Shown one piece after another: positions 16,745-26,300 of a DNA stretch of 47,029 nucleotides. The DNA is taken from NCBI RefSeq assembly GCF_004114425.1, contig NZ_RDQF01000060.1:1-47029 (forward strand), written 5' to 3'. Position numbers and translations under genes: made by a program. Numbering within the stretch: position 1 is the stretch's first letter; each line of letters opens with the position of its first letter. Below the pieces are notes generated by a model. The model was not told the origin of the DNA. It searched no databases and was given only the letters and a program-made list of their open reading frames with translations. This stretch comes from Bradyrhizobium vignae. GTDB lineage: Bacteria; Pseudomonadota; Alphaproteobacteria; Rhizobiales; Xanthobacteraceae.

Positions 16745-17824
16745 ATGAGGACTGCGGTGACCAGGCTCGACAGACGCGAATTTCTCCTCGGCGGCGCCGC
16801 AGCCCTCGCGGCGGGCGCATCGGCGTCCGCGGTGCCGGCGTCCAAACGCGCCCAGCGCCGTCCCGGCTTCGGCGCCGCGGCGACGCTCTGGGACCTGCAA
16901 GCCGACCCGCGGCTCGGTGACGCCATCAGCACCTATTGCACGCAGGTGGTGCCGGTGCTCGAGCTGAAATGGCCGATGCTGCGGCCGGACGCCCACACGT
17001 TCGCCTTCGAGCGCGCCGACGCGATCCTGGATTTCGCGCGAGACAACGATCTGACGATGCGCGGCCACGCGCTGGCCTGGTATCACGACATTCCGGACTG
17101 GACCAAGCGGATCAAGGACACCAAGGGCGTCGAGCGGGCCTATCTCGACCACATCGGTACCGTCGTCTCCTACTACAAGGACAAGCTGACGTCGTGGGAC
17201 GTCGTCAACGAGCCGATCCCGGATAACCCCCGCAGCCCGAAAGACAGGCGCGACACGTTCTGGACGCAGCATCTCGGCGGCCGCTGGATTCCCCTGGCGT
17301 TCCGTACGGCGGCCGCGGCCGACCCCTTCGTCAAGCTCGCGATCAATGAATATGACATCGAGTCGGCGAAAGACTCGTTCGTCGCCAAGCGGGCGGCTTA
17401 TCGCAACCTCATCATGGACCTGCTCGATCAGGGCGTTCCGCTCCACGCGGTTGGGCTGCAATCGCATCTGCACGCCGAGCTCGAGATCGACACGCACGGG
17501 CTCGCCGAATTCGTCACCGAGCTGCGCTCTTGGGGCCTCGATGTGCTCATCACCGAGCTCGACGTCGACGACCAGAAGCTGACGGGAAGTCCTGCGGAGC
17601 GCGACGCCGTCGTGGCCAAGCGCGTCGACGACCTGCTCACCGCCGTCTCCGCGAGCGGCCCGGTGCGCTCGATCCTGACCTGGGGCCTCTCGGACCGTTA
17701 CAGCTGGATCAACGGCACCTTCGCCCGCGCGGACAAGCAGCCGAACCGCCCGCTGCCGCTCGACGGCGAGTTCAAGCCGAAGCCGTTCATGGACGTCATC
17801 AGCAAGTTCACCAAAGACGTTTGA
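16745..17824 (+). CDS. GH10-family endo-beta-1,4-glycanase (xylanase-like), Tat-exported
   Basis: A 359-residue enzyme from the ATG at 16745. This start puts a twin-arginine signal at the N-terminus (RLDRREFLLGGAAALAAGAS). The longer frame from 16619 would bury it behind 42 unrelated residues. The GH10 barrel follows, with HALAWYHDIPDW, the acid/base Glu156 in SWDVVNEP and the nucleophile Glu271 in LDVLITELDV; Trp694-type WGLSDRYSW near the end completes the active cleft. GH10 enzymes cut xylan, but in bacteria without plant-cell-wall gene sets some may trim their own polysaccharide. The adjacent divergent flippase makes that a fair alternative. No clear ribosome-binding site is seen. Confidence 0.87.
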   Translation: MRTAVTRLDRREFLLGGAAALAAGASASAVPASKRAQRRPGFGAAATLWDLQADPRLGDAISTYCTQVVPVLELKWPMLRPDAHTFAFERADAILDFARDNDLTMRGHALAWYHDIPDWTKRIKDTKGVERAYLDHIGTVVSYYKDKLTSWDVVNEPIPDNPRSPKDRRDTFWTQHLGGRWIPLAFRTAAAADPFVKLAINEYDIESAKDSFVAKRAAYRNLIMDLLDQGVPLHAVGLQSHLHAELEIDTHGLAEFVTELRSWGLDVLITELDVDDQKLTGSPAERDAVVAKRVDDLLTAVSASGPVRSILTWGLSDRYSWINGTFARADKQPNRPLPLDGEFKPKPFMDVISKFTKDV

Positions 17825-17827
17825 AGA

Positions 17828-17932
17828 CTAAAGCGCGATGAGATTTGGATGAATCGTCATCGCGCTTTAGCTTGTTGTTTACGCATGATTTTTCCGGAAA
17901 ACCGCTTCGCACTTTTCCGGATCATGCTTTAG
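17828..17932 (+). repeat. 105-bp double-hairpin repeat, copy 1 (inverted relative to copy 2)
   Basis: The element is two adjacent palindromes. CTAAAGCGCGATGA pairs with TCATCGCGCTTTAG around a 15-base loop. GCATGAT...TTTTCCGGAAAAC pairs with CTTTTCCGGATCATGC. Its reverse complement matches 32077-32181 over the full 105 bp with only two mismatches. The right border supplies the TAA stop of the DUF6492-like gene (17929-17931), and the left border begins three bases after the GH10 stop. It may serve as a bidirectional terminator between the convergent genes and as a substrate for homologous inversion with copy 2. Confidence 0.85.
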
Positions 17933-18879
17933 CGCGTCTTGGGCACTTCGAACGCGGCCGCGTCTCCCATGTCTTCGGGCGACAGGCTCGGGCTTCGGCG
18001 ATCGCGCGAGGAGAGACGGAACACGTCGCGGATGTCGTCGATCGAGGTCGACGAATAGGACTGGATGCATAGCGCGACCTGCTCGGGCGAGGCCGTGCGC
18101 ATCATCGCTTCGATGGCCGGGCGGTCGAGGGGCGTATCGTCCCAGTGCGAGACTGCGAGGCTGTCTTCGGTGATCCGATGTCTCGCCAGATGTTCCGGCG
18201 AGGTCGCGACGAAGTTGCCGTAAAGCAGATATTCGGAGAACTTTTTCTTCCGGCACAGCGCCAGAGCCCAGCTCAAGCCCGTCGCCGACTTGATCGCGTC
18301 GGTCATCGCACGGGCCGTGTCCTTGTCCCAGACCAGCGCGTTGCCGACATAATCGTCCGCCGGGAACGAGCGCTGCTTGATACCGAGAAGCTGATCGACG
18401 GTGCGAAGCCAGAGGCCATGCAACGGGTGATCGGCGCCGATCGCCTCGCGCGTGACGAACAGCGGCGTCTGCTCGGCGCCGGCATACTGGCCGACGTCGA
18501 ATTCGCGGAAGAACAGATTATCCGAATCCAGGATGCAGACGCGCTGCTCCGGCGCATTGAGGACGCCGGCGATCTTCAGGATCTGCTGGATGTGCCAGCC
18601 GTGCACCGGTGACGACAGCAGCGACAGCCAGACGCGGCGCTTGCTCATGAACTGGAGCGCCGGCGGCAGCGCGAACAGCCATTTCGGCAGATAGCGCGAG
18701 GCCGGGACGATGACCCGCTTGTCGGAGGCGAACCGCGCGAACAGCGGCACGTCCTCATCGTTGACGAGAACATAATGCCGCGTGTATCCCGTCAGCCAAG
18801 TGTCGATGCTCTCGCTGAGCAGCGAAAAACGTTCGATATCCTTGGCGTAGCTGGCAGTCAGCAGTGCAACGGAATGCAT
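17929..18879 (-). CDS. DUF6492-like protein, possible glycosyltransferase
   Basis: A 316-residue cytosolic protein. The N-terminus VALLTASYAKDIERFSLLSE, followed by a beta strand HYVLVNDED and then ILDSDNLFFREFD with a DxD (D118-D120), is the layout of GT-A-like proteins grouped as DUF6492. ADDYVGNALVWDKD and ITEDSLAVSHWDD further on fit a second ligand-binding segment. A nucleotide-sugar-dependent transferase acting on a surface polysaccharide is plausible from the DxD and the nearby flippase and GH10 genes, but this is inference. The stop codon lies in the border of the 105-bp repeat, so the repeat's insertion may have fixed the present C-terminus. Confidence 0.6.
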   Translation of the reverse strand: MHSVALLTASYAKDIERFSLLSESIDTWLTGYTRHYVLVNDEDVPLFARFASDKRVIVPASRYLPKWLFALPPALQFMSKRRVWLSLLSSPVHGWHIQQILKIAGVLNAPEQRVCILDSDNLFFREFDVGQYAGAEQTPLFVTREAIGADHPLHGLWLRTVDQLLGIKQRSFPADDYVGNALVWDKDTARAMTDAIKSATGLSWALALCRKKKFSEYLLYGNFVATSPEHLARHRITEDSLAVSHWDDTPLDRPAIEAMMRTASPEQVALCIQSYSSTSIDDIRDVFRLSSRDRRSPSLSPEDMGDAAAFEVPKTR

Positions 18880-18978
18880 GGAACGCGCTCGAATGGCGAT
18901 CAGACCGCACTCATAGCGACGGCGGGAGCCGCTGGAAACTCACAAACGGAATCAAGGTAAAATGAAATGAAGCATTAA

Positions 18979-19770
18979 CTAATCCGACGGCAGCCCCTGC
19001 GCGAGACTGCGAAAGCGCAGCGGTGCCAGGGCTGAGGCCCGCTGCCACCAGTCGGCGACGCGGTCGTCGAGCGCGCTCACACCGCGGCCGTGACCGGGAA
19101 AGATCCGGATCTGCTGGATCGCCTCTGCCTCGAAGCCGTTAGCCCTCCGCGTGATCTTGAGGGCGGCACCTTCGCGGTCGCGCTGGGTCAGCGGCACCAG
19201 GAGGCGGCCGCGCGGACGGAGCGCCTCAAGCCAGAGTGGGTGCGGGTGCGGGAAGCCGGCATGCACGATGATCACGTCGGCCGGCTTGCCGACGTCCTTG
19301 CATCCGTCGCCGTTGACGACCCTGACGTTACCATAGCCGCGCAAGCAGTTCGCCGCTCGCACCGCGAGACGCTCGTCGCATTCGATCGCATGTACGCTGC
19401 CCTTTGGACCGACCATCATCGACAGCACGGCCGAGAAATAACCCAGTCCGCAGCCGATCTGCACGACACGGTCCTTCTCCCTGATGTCGAGCATGTCGAT
19501 GAAATGCGCCCACAGGCTCGGCAGGCCGGTGTCGAGCCTGCGGCGCGCGTCGATCGCGACCAGTACGTTGTCGTAGAGATGAACGGGATCTGCGTTGGGC
19601 GTCAGCCGATAGCTGCGCGCCGCCTCGCTCTTGATGCGCCAGGGTCCCCTCGGCAGAAACTCCTCTCGCGGAACGGCGGCAAGCGCGTCGAGCAGGCGCT
19701 TTGAGGAAATCCGCTCGCGCCTGGCAATCAACTCCACATAGCGGGCACGCTCGGCGACAAGATCGCTCAT
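18979..19770 (-). CDS. Protein-L-isoaspartate O-methyltransferase-like protein
   Basis: A 263-residue SAM-dependent methyltransferase. Motif I is VVQIGCGLGYFSAVLS (102-117), followed by SVHAIECDERLA and VVNGDG. The N-terminal part (ISSKRLLDALAAVPREEFLP) is that of the Pcm family, which repairs isoaspartyl residues in damaged proteins. The usual TISxPxxVA substrate loop is replaced by IDARRRLDTGLPSL, so the true substrate may differ. The start at 19770 is one base from the stop of the upstream 1154-residue regulator (19772-19774), so the two genes almost certainly form an operon. A 99-bp gap separates it from the DUF6492-like gene downstream. Confidence 0.72.
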   Translation of the reverse strand: MSDLVAERARYVELIARRERISSKRLLDALAAVPREEFLPRGPWRIKSEAARSYRLTPNADPVHLYDNVLVAIDARRRLDTGLPSLWAHFIDMLDIREKDRVVQIGCGLGYFSAVLSMMVGPKGSVHAIECDERLAVRAANCLRGYGNVRVVNGDGCKDVGKPADVIIVHAGFPHPHPLWLEALRPRGRLLVPLTQRDREGAALKITRRANGFEAEAIQQIRIFPGHGRGVSALDDRVADWWQRASALAPLRFRSLAQGLPSD

Positions 19771-19771
19771 G

Positions 19772-22700
19772 TCACAGATCGGCCTGCTCGCGAATGGGCG
19801 CGCCCGCCCCGAGCTCGTTGACGAGCTGCATCGCCTTCTTCAGGTCCGGGGTGTAAAAGCCCTCGCTGAACTTGTTCACGATCGGCACCAGCAGGAGACT
19901 TGCGTGCTCGCGTTTGCCGGCTTCATGCGACAGGCGCGCGAGACTGACGGCGGTGCGAAGCTCCCAGGACAGCGCACCCTGCTTGCGTGCGATCTCCAAC
20001 GACAGGCCGAACAGGTCCTCGGCCTCCTGTACCGAGGCCGGGTCGTGAGCCGACAGCGTGATCTCGCCTTGCAGGCGATAGACCTCGGCAAGGTAGGAGT
20101 GATCGCCGGTCCGTTTCGCCGTCGCGAGCGCACCATCGAGCGCGCGCAAGGCGGCATCGCGCATCCCGATCTTGGCATAGGCCTCCGCCAGCAGACAGCG
20201 GAACCAGCATCCGGCGAGCCAGGAATCCATCGCCTCGTATTCGTCGAGGCCGAAGCGCATCTGGCTGAGACCTTCGTCGGCCTCGCCAAGCTGCGTCAGC
20301 GCCCAGCCGCGCAGGATCGCCGCCTGCTGCTTCCAGTGCAGGAAATTGTGCTCGGTAGCAATGATCATGGCGCGGTTGGCATGGTCGCGCGTGCCCTCGA
20401 CGTCGCGCAAATGCTGGCAAAGATACGCGCCGAATACGAGTGCGAAGGCGAGGGTGAAGGGGTGACGGATCTTCTCCGCATTCGCGATCGCCTGCTCGCT
20501 GTGCTGGCGCGCCGCGTCGGGCCGGCCGAGGAACCACAGGAGGTAGCCGAGATAGGACAGCGAAACGACGCCGGGATCGGTGCCGTGCCGCTCGATCAGA
20601 TCGGAATGCAGATCGGGGCTGTAGAGGTTGATGCAGCGATGCAGATGATGCTGCGAGGCGGCGAAGCGGCCGCGATAGAGCATGGTCATCGCGATCGCGC
20701 GGTGAGCCTCGATCAGATAGCCGGTCTGCTGTGCCGGCTGCGCTCGCTCGTTCAGCCGCGCGCGCTTGGCGAACTTCATCAGCTCGACGCTGAGATCGTG
20801 CGCGCGCGTGAGATCGGCACGGATGAAATGGCACACCCAGAGCCCGCGGGTCGCAGCAAAGGCCTTTTCGTCGTCCTCGAGCTGCCGACCCAGCTCGAGC
20901 GCACGGATGTAGTTTTCCTCGACTTCCTGCACCGCATAGCCTTTGGCGGCAATCAGCGCGTTGCCGAGCGCGATCCGCAGCTCGAGCTCCATCTCGTCCG
21001 CGCCCTGCATGCGCGCGTTGGCCTGAACGACGCTGAGGCCGCGGCGCAGATGGCCGATCGCCTCCAGATTGGCGCCACTCTTGGCCGCCTGTTTGCCGGC
21101 CTTGAGCCAAAAGCTGGCGGCGCCCTCGCTCTGGCCGGATTCGGTCAGGTGATAGGCGAGCAGCTCCGGTTCGCGTTCGGTCTTCTCCGGATACATCTCG
21201 GCGAGCACCTGGGCGATGCGGGAATGCAGCTTGCGCCGCTCGCTGTGCAGCAGGCTCGCATGCGCGGCGTTCTGGATCATCACGTGCTTGAAGGAGTAGA
21301 TCGCGTCCGGCGGATGGCCGCGGCGCATGATCAGTCCCGCCTCCTCCAGATGATTGAGCGCCGCCTCGATCTGCTCGGCCGGCGTATTGGCGACGGCGTG
21401 CAGGGTTTCATAGGAAAATTCGCGGCCGATCGTGGCGCCGATCTGCGCGATCCGCTTGAACGGTCCCATCCGGTCGAGCCGCGCCATCAGCGAATCAGTC
21501 AGGGTCGCCGGAATTGCGAGCTGCCGCCACTGTCCCGACAACACATAGCGCCCGTGCCGCTCGGTCAGGAGGTTGGATTCGAGAACCGTCTTGGTCAGCT
21601 CTTCCAGGAACAGCGGCACGCCGTCGGTCTTGACGATGATCTCCTCGACGACCTCCTTGGGCAGTTCGCGTCCCGCAACACGCTCGACCAGCGTCGTGCG
21701 GAGCTGCCGGCTGAGTCGATTCAGGACCAGGGTGGTGATGTGCGAATGCGCATTCCAGCTCGGCTGGAATTCCGAGCGCGCGGTGATGATGACCAGGATC
21801 GCCCGGTTCTGCACCCGATCGGCCAGGAGGTCGATCACCTCGCGGGAGGTCGGGTCGATCCAGTGCAGATCCTCGAACGCGATCACCAGCGGCATCTCGC
21901 GCGCGAGACCGAGGAAATGGTTCACCAGCGCCGCGACGGTCGCATCCTTCTGCTGCTGCGGCGATAGGTCGAGCGGTGGATACCGGTCTCCGGTCGGTAT
22001 AGACAGCAGCGCGGCAAACAGCGGCGCGACCTGCTCGATGTCGCCATGCGCGGCGGCGATCGCGTTCTCCAGGCTCGCCAGCGACAGCGCGGAAGCGTCC
22101 TCGCGGTCGAGGCCGAGGGAGAATTTGAGCTGCTCGACGAACGGATAGAATGCGGTCGAGGTGTAGTAGGGCGAGCACTGGAACGAGACCTGCGCATGCC
22201 GGTCGCCTGATATCCGCTCGAAGATTTCCTGGATGATGCGCGACTTGCCGATGCCGGGCTCGCCGAACTTGACGACGACCTGGCCGTCGCCGTCCTTGGC
22301 CTGCTGCCAGCGGCCCATCAACAGCGCAATCTCCTCCTCGCGGTTGACGAGCGGCGTCAGCCGCGCGCCCATCGCGGCGGCGAAGCGGGTCTCCACCCGC
22401 GTGGCGCGCACCACGTGCCAGGCCTGCGCCTTCTCCGAGATGCCCTTGAGCGCATGGATACCGAGATTGCGGTAGTCGAATTTCCCCTTCAGCAGCGACT
22501 GCGTCGAGGCGGAGATCACGACGCCATTGGGCGGCGCCAGTGCTTGCAGCCGCGCCGCGAGATTGACGGTTTCGCCGACCGCGGAGTCGCGCTCCTCGGT
22601 GCCCTGCCCGACGAGGTCGCCGACCACGACGAGGCCGGTCGCAATCCCGATGCGGACAGCGGGTGAATGGCTGAGCGCGCCCCGCGGCTCGACCGCGCGA

Positions 22701-23236
22701 GCCGTCGACAGCGCCCGCACGATCTCGAGCCCGGCGCGCACCGCACGCTCAGCATCGTCCTCATGTGCGGTCGGATAGCCGAAATAGACCAGGATACCGT
22801 CGCCGACGAAACGGGCCGCAAAGCCCTCGTAATGTTTGACCACACGGACGCAGGTTTCGCGAAAGCCCGCGATCATGTCGCGGACGTCTTCCGGATCGAA
22901 CTGCGCGGAAAGCGAGGTGGAATCCACCATGTCGCAGAACATGGTGGTGAGCTGGCGGCGTTCGGCACCGACCTCCGCGCGTGTTTGCGGACGGACCGCC
23001 GCGGTTGGCGCCTTCGCCGTTTCCGCATGAAACAGCGCCGCCATCGCCCGCTGGAGCCGCTTGCGATCGCCGAGCGGCAATCCAAGCTCGACCAGATCGG
23101 ATTCGGTCAGGTCCCGCATGACGTCGAGATCGAGACGGTGCTGCGCGAAAAGATCGGTGTAGTGCCCGAGGCCGATACCCTCGAGCCAGCGCTTCAGCCC
23201 GCTTTCCGATCCCGTGTCCGGCTCATTCTCCAGCAT
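19772..23236 (-). CDS. SAM domain-class III cyclase-ATPase-TPR signalling protein
   Basis: A 1154-residue multidomain regulator. Residues 12-72 are a SAM domain (LKRWLEGIGLGHYTDLFAQH). Residues 92-278 are a class III cyclase domain with metal ligands D102 and D146 (MFCDMVDST, VGDGILVYFGYP) and NLAARLQ. Residues 295-520 are a STAND-like ATPase: Walker A GEPGIGKS (325-332) and Walker B LVIAFEDLHWID. The rest is an alpha-helical, TPR-like superhelix with repeated AxxxYxxLG motifs. Such proteins couple ligand or protein binding by the TPR arch to ATPase and cyclase activity. The gene diverges from the NRPS across 135 bp, which makes it a candidate regulator of that locus, and it is followed at once by the methyltransferase gene. 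Length and motifs look complete. Confidence 0.88.
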   Translation of the reverse strand: MLENEPDTGSESGLKRWLEGIGLGHYTDLFAQHRLDLDVMRDLTESDLVELGLPLGDRKRLQRAMAALFHAETAKAPTAAVRPQTRAEVGAERRQLTTMFCDMVDSTSLSAQFDPEDVRDMIAGFRETCVRVVKHYEGFAARFVGDGILVYFGYPTAHEDDAERAVRAGLEIVRALSTARAVEPRGALSHSPAVRIGIATGLVVVGDLVGQGTEERDSAVGETVNLAARLQALAPPNGVVISASTQSLLKGKFDYRNLGIHALKGISEKAQAWHVVRATRVETRFAAAMGARLTPLVNREEEIALLMGRWQQAKDGDGQVVVKFGEPGIGKSRIIQEIFERISGDRHAQVSFQCSPYYTSTAFYPFVEQLKFSLGLDREDASALSLASLENAIAAAHGDIEQVAPLFAALLSIPTGDRYPPLDLSPQQQKDATVAALVNHFLGLAREMPLVIAFEDLHWIDPTSREVIDLLADRVQNRAILVIITARSEFQPSWNAHSHITTLVLNRLSRQLRTTLVERVAGRELPKEVVEEIIVKTDGVPLFLEELTKTVLESNLLTERHGRYVLSGQWRQLAIPATLTDSLMARLDRMGPFKRIAQIGATIGREFSYETLHAVANTPAEQIEAALNHLEEAGLIMRRGHPPDAIYSFKHVMIQNAAHASLLHSERRKLHSRIAQVLAEMYPEKTEREPELLAYHLTESGQSEGAASFWLKAGKQAAKSGANLEAIGHLRRGLSVVQANARMQGADEMELELRIALGNALIAAKGYAVQEVEENYIRALELGRQLEDDEKAFAATRGLWVCHFIRADLTRAHDLSVELMKFAKRARLNERAQPAQQTGYLIEAHRAIAMTMLYRGRFAASQHHLHRCINLYSPDLHSDLIERHGTDPGVVSLSYLGYLLWFLGRPDAARQHSEQAIANAEKIRHPFTLAFALVFGAYLCQHLRDVEGTRDHANRAMIIATEHNFLHWKQQAAILRGWALTQLGEADEGLSQMRFGLDEYEAMDSWLAGCWFRCLLAEAYAKIGMRDAALRALDGALATAKRTGDHSYLAEVYRLQGEITLSAHDPASVQEAEDLFGLSLEIARKQGALSWELRTAVSLARLSHEAGKREHASLLLVPIVNKFSEGFYTPDLKKAMQLVNELGAGAPIREQADL

Positions 23237-23371
23237 GGTGATTCTGCCCGACCATCACTCCGTCGAAGGGCTTCAGGGTCCCTCAACCACAGATTTTGGA
23301 CCCAAACTTCACCTCGGACTGGACGCGTTCCCTAGCTTGTTGGAAGAATAGCCTAATCGGATCAAAAGGGA
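23237..23371. promoter_or_regulatory. Shared divergent promoter region of regulator and NRPS
   Basis: These 135 bp must contain both promoters. An inverted pair GGGTCC (23276-23281) and GGACCC (23298-23303), 16 bases apart, is the only clear dyad and could be an operator. AAAGGGA directly before the NRPS ATG may act as a weak ribosome-binding site. No convincing -35/-10 pair stands out. Confidence 0.35.
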
Positions 23372-26300
23372 ATGGCGTTGTCGGACATTGCATCCGGAGC
23401 GGAAGAAGGATCAGCCGGTACGACGGCCGAAACGCAGATATTCGCGCATATCAGCGGCCTTCTCGAATTTTACGCCCGCAAGACACCGGCGGCGCCCGCA
23501 CTCCTCGCCCCCGGCCGGCCGGTCCTCAGCTATGGCGCGCTGGACGGATCAGTCCGGCAACTGGTCCGTAGCTTGCGTGAGCTCGGCATCGGCCCCGCAG
23601 GCCGCATCGCGGTTGCACTGCCGCGCGGCGCCGACAGTGCACTGGCGTTGATCGCGGTCGCCTCGACCTGCGCCTGCGTCCCGGTCAATCCCGACCTGAC
23701 CGCGGACGAGCTGCAGCGCTATTTCAGCGAATTGAAATTGACGGCGCTCGTGACCCGGGCCGACATGAACTCTGCGAGCCGCGACGTCGCCAGGGCGCTC
23801 GATATCGCCGTGATCGATTTCGTGGCGGGGCCGATCGACGATCTCGGTGGCTGCGCGTTCATCGCGCCGACGATCGGGCCGGCGAATGCCAGCGGTGCCG
23901 CGCGCGGCGACGACGATGCGTTCATCCTGTTGACGTCGGGCACGGCGGCGCGGCCGAAGATGGTGCCGCTGACCCATCGCAATGTCTGCCTGTCCGCTTA
24001 CAATGCCGGCCATGTGCTGTCGCTCACGTCGCATGATCGCCTGCTCAACGTCCTCCCTTTGTTTCATGCCCATGGCCTGATTTCCGGTCTCCTCACGGCG
24101 CTGGCCGCGGGCTCCAGCGTGATCTGCACCGACGGTTTCGACGCATCCTCCTTCTTTGGCTGGATGCGGGAGCTGCAGCCGACCTGGTACACGGCGGTGC
24201 CGACCATTCACCGCGCCCTCTTGACCGCGGCGGAAGCGAACCCGGACCGCGCCCGACCGTCGTCGCTGCGCGTGATCCGCTCGGCCTCGGCCTCCCTCGC
24301 GCCTCCGATTCTCCAAGGGCTGGAGGCGACGTTCGGCGTTCCCGTACTCGAGACCTACGGAATGACGGAAGCTGCCTCGCAGATCGCGGCCAACCCGTTC
24401 GAGCTGCGCAAGGTCGGATCGGTCGGCCGCGCCGCCGGCCCGGAGATCGCGATCATGGACGAGAGGGGCCGCACGCTCGCGAGCGGCGCGCACGGCGAGA
24501 TCATGCTGCGCGGTCCGAACATGAGCCGCGGCTACTACAATGACGATGCGGCGACGCAGGCGGCGTTCCGCAACGGCTGGTTCCGGACCGGCGATCTCGG
24601 TTATCTCGATGCCGATGGCTATCTCTTCATCGTCGGCCGCATCAAGGACGTCATCAACCGCGGCGGTCAGAAGATCTCGCCGCTGGAGGTGGAAGAGGTC
24701 CTGCTCAGCCATCCCGCGGTGCTGGAGGCCGGGGTGTTCGCCGTTCCACACGAAAAGCTCGGCGAGAACGTCGCCGCCGTCGTGGTGTTGCGGCCGAATT
24801 CCGAGGCAACCTCCGACCAGTTGCGCCAGTTCGCACGAAAACGGCTTGCCGCCTACAAGATACCCAGCCTGATCCGCAGCGTGCCGGCACTGCCGAAAGG
24901 TGCCAGCGGCAAGGTCAAGCGCAATGCGCTAGCCGGCTTGATCGCGGAGACGGCGGATGCCGGCGAGACGCGACTGCCGCGCAACGCGCTGGAGACGCAG
25001 CTCGCGGAGATCTGGGCCGGCCTCCTGGAGCTGCCGCAGGTCGGCGTCGACCAGGACGTCTTCGCGCTCGGTGCGGACTCGCTCGCGGTGACTCAGATGC
25101 GCTCGCGCCTGCGCGAACGCTACCATGTCGACTTCTCGTTCGAGGACATCTTCGATTGCTCCACGGTCACGGCGCTTGCGAACCGGATCGAGACCGCCGC
25201 AAGCCGGCGCGCGACGGCGCTGCCCGCCTGGCGCCACGACGAGGATCCGGATGCGCCGCTGTCGTTCCAGCAGCAGCGGATGTATCTGCTCTCGCGGCTC
25301 GACCCGACCCGCTACAATTACAATGTCGTCGAAGTCGCACTCCTCGACGGCGCGGTCGACGTCGCCGCGCTTTCTGCGAGCCTCGCTGCGGTCTGCTCGC
25401 GCCATGAGGCGCTGCGCTCGGTCTTCGTCGAACGCCAGGGCGAGCCGGTACAGCTTGTGCTGTCATCACCGCCGCGGGTCGAGCGCATCAAGCTGAAGCC
25501 CTGCCCTGCAGAGAAGCGGCCCGCAATTGTTCGGCGCGAGGCCTTCAAGCTCGCGCAACATCCGTTCGACCTTGCCCGCGAGCCACCGCTGAAACTCGCA
25601 CTGCTGTCGTTCGACAAGAACAGCCATGCGCTGGTGGTCAATGTCCATCACCTCGTCACCGACGGCTGGTCACAGCGGCTGTTCTGGGAAGAGCTCGCCA
25701 TCCATTACGCAGCGGCGCGCAAGAAGCACCCCGCCGCACTATCTGCGCCTGCCTTCCAGTATCGCGACTTCGCGCTCTGGCAGCAGAGCTGGGCGCGGAC
25801 GCCGGCGGCGAAGGAGCAGCTCGAGTATTGGAGGGCGCAGCTCGACGGCGTCACCACGCTACCGCTACGGACGGACCGACCACGGCCGCAGGTCTGGAGC
25901 GGTCACGGCGCGCGCCACTATCTCGAATTCTCCAAAACGCTGTCGAGCCAGCTGCGCGCGCTGAGCCAGAACCAGGGCGTCACGCCGTTCATGGCGCTGC
26001 TCGCCGTCTTCCAGTGCCTGTTGTTCCGCCATACCTCGCATGAGGATGTCGCCACCGGCTCGCTGATCGCCAACCGCAACCAGATCGAGAGCGAGCGCCT
26101 GATCGGGCTGTTCGCCAACACTCTGGTCCTGCGCAACGATTTTAGCGGCGATCCGAGCTTCGGCGAGATATTGCGGCGGGTGCGGCAGGTCACGCTGGAC
26201 GCCTACCGCAACCAGGACCTCCCGATCGAGGAGGTGCTGCGCGCGCTGCAGATCGCACGGAGGAGCGACGGCAATCCGCTGTTCCGGATCATGTTCATCC

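Noticed and set aside
17828..17932. Terminal inverted repeats of a composite transposon
   Set aside because: The elements are internally palindromic, no transposase gene lies between or beside them, and no target duplication was seen.
19769..21967. 732-residue plus-strand ORF opposite the giant regulator
   Set aside because: Its composition (Leu/Arg/Gly/Gln with no domain) is that of a shadow, whereas the minus strand has clear SAM, cyclase, ATPase and TPR features.
23549..24751. 400-residue minus-strand ORF inside the NRPS
   Set aside because: It is the antisense of a high-GC gene and is rich in Arg and Gly with no motifs. Other long antisense frames in the NRPS and the giant regulator were rejected for the same reason.
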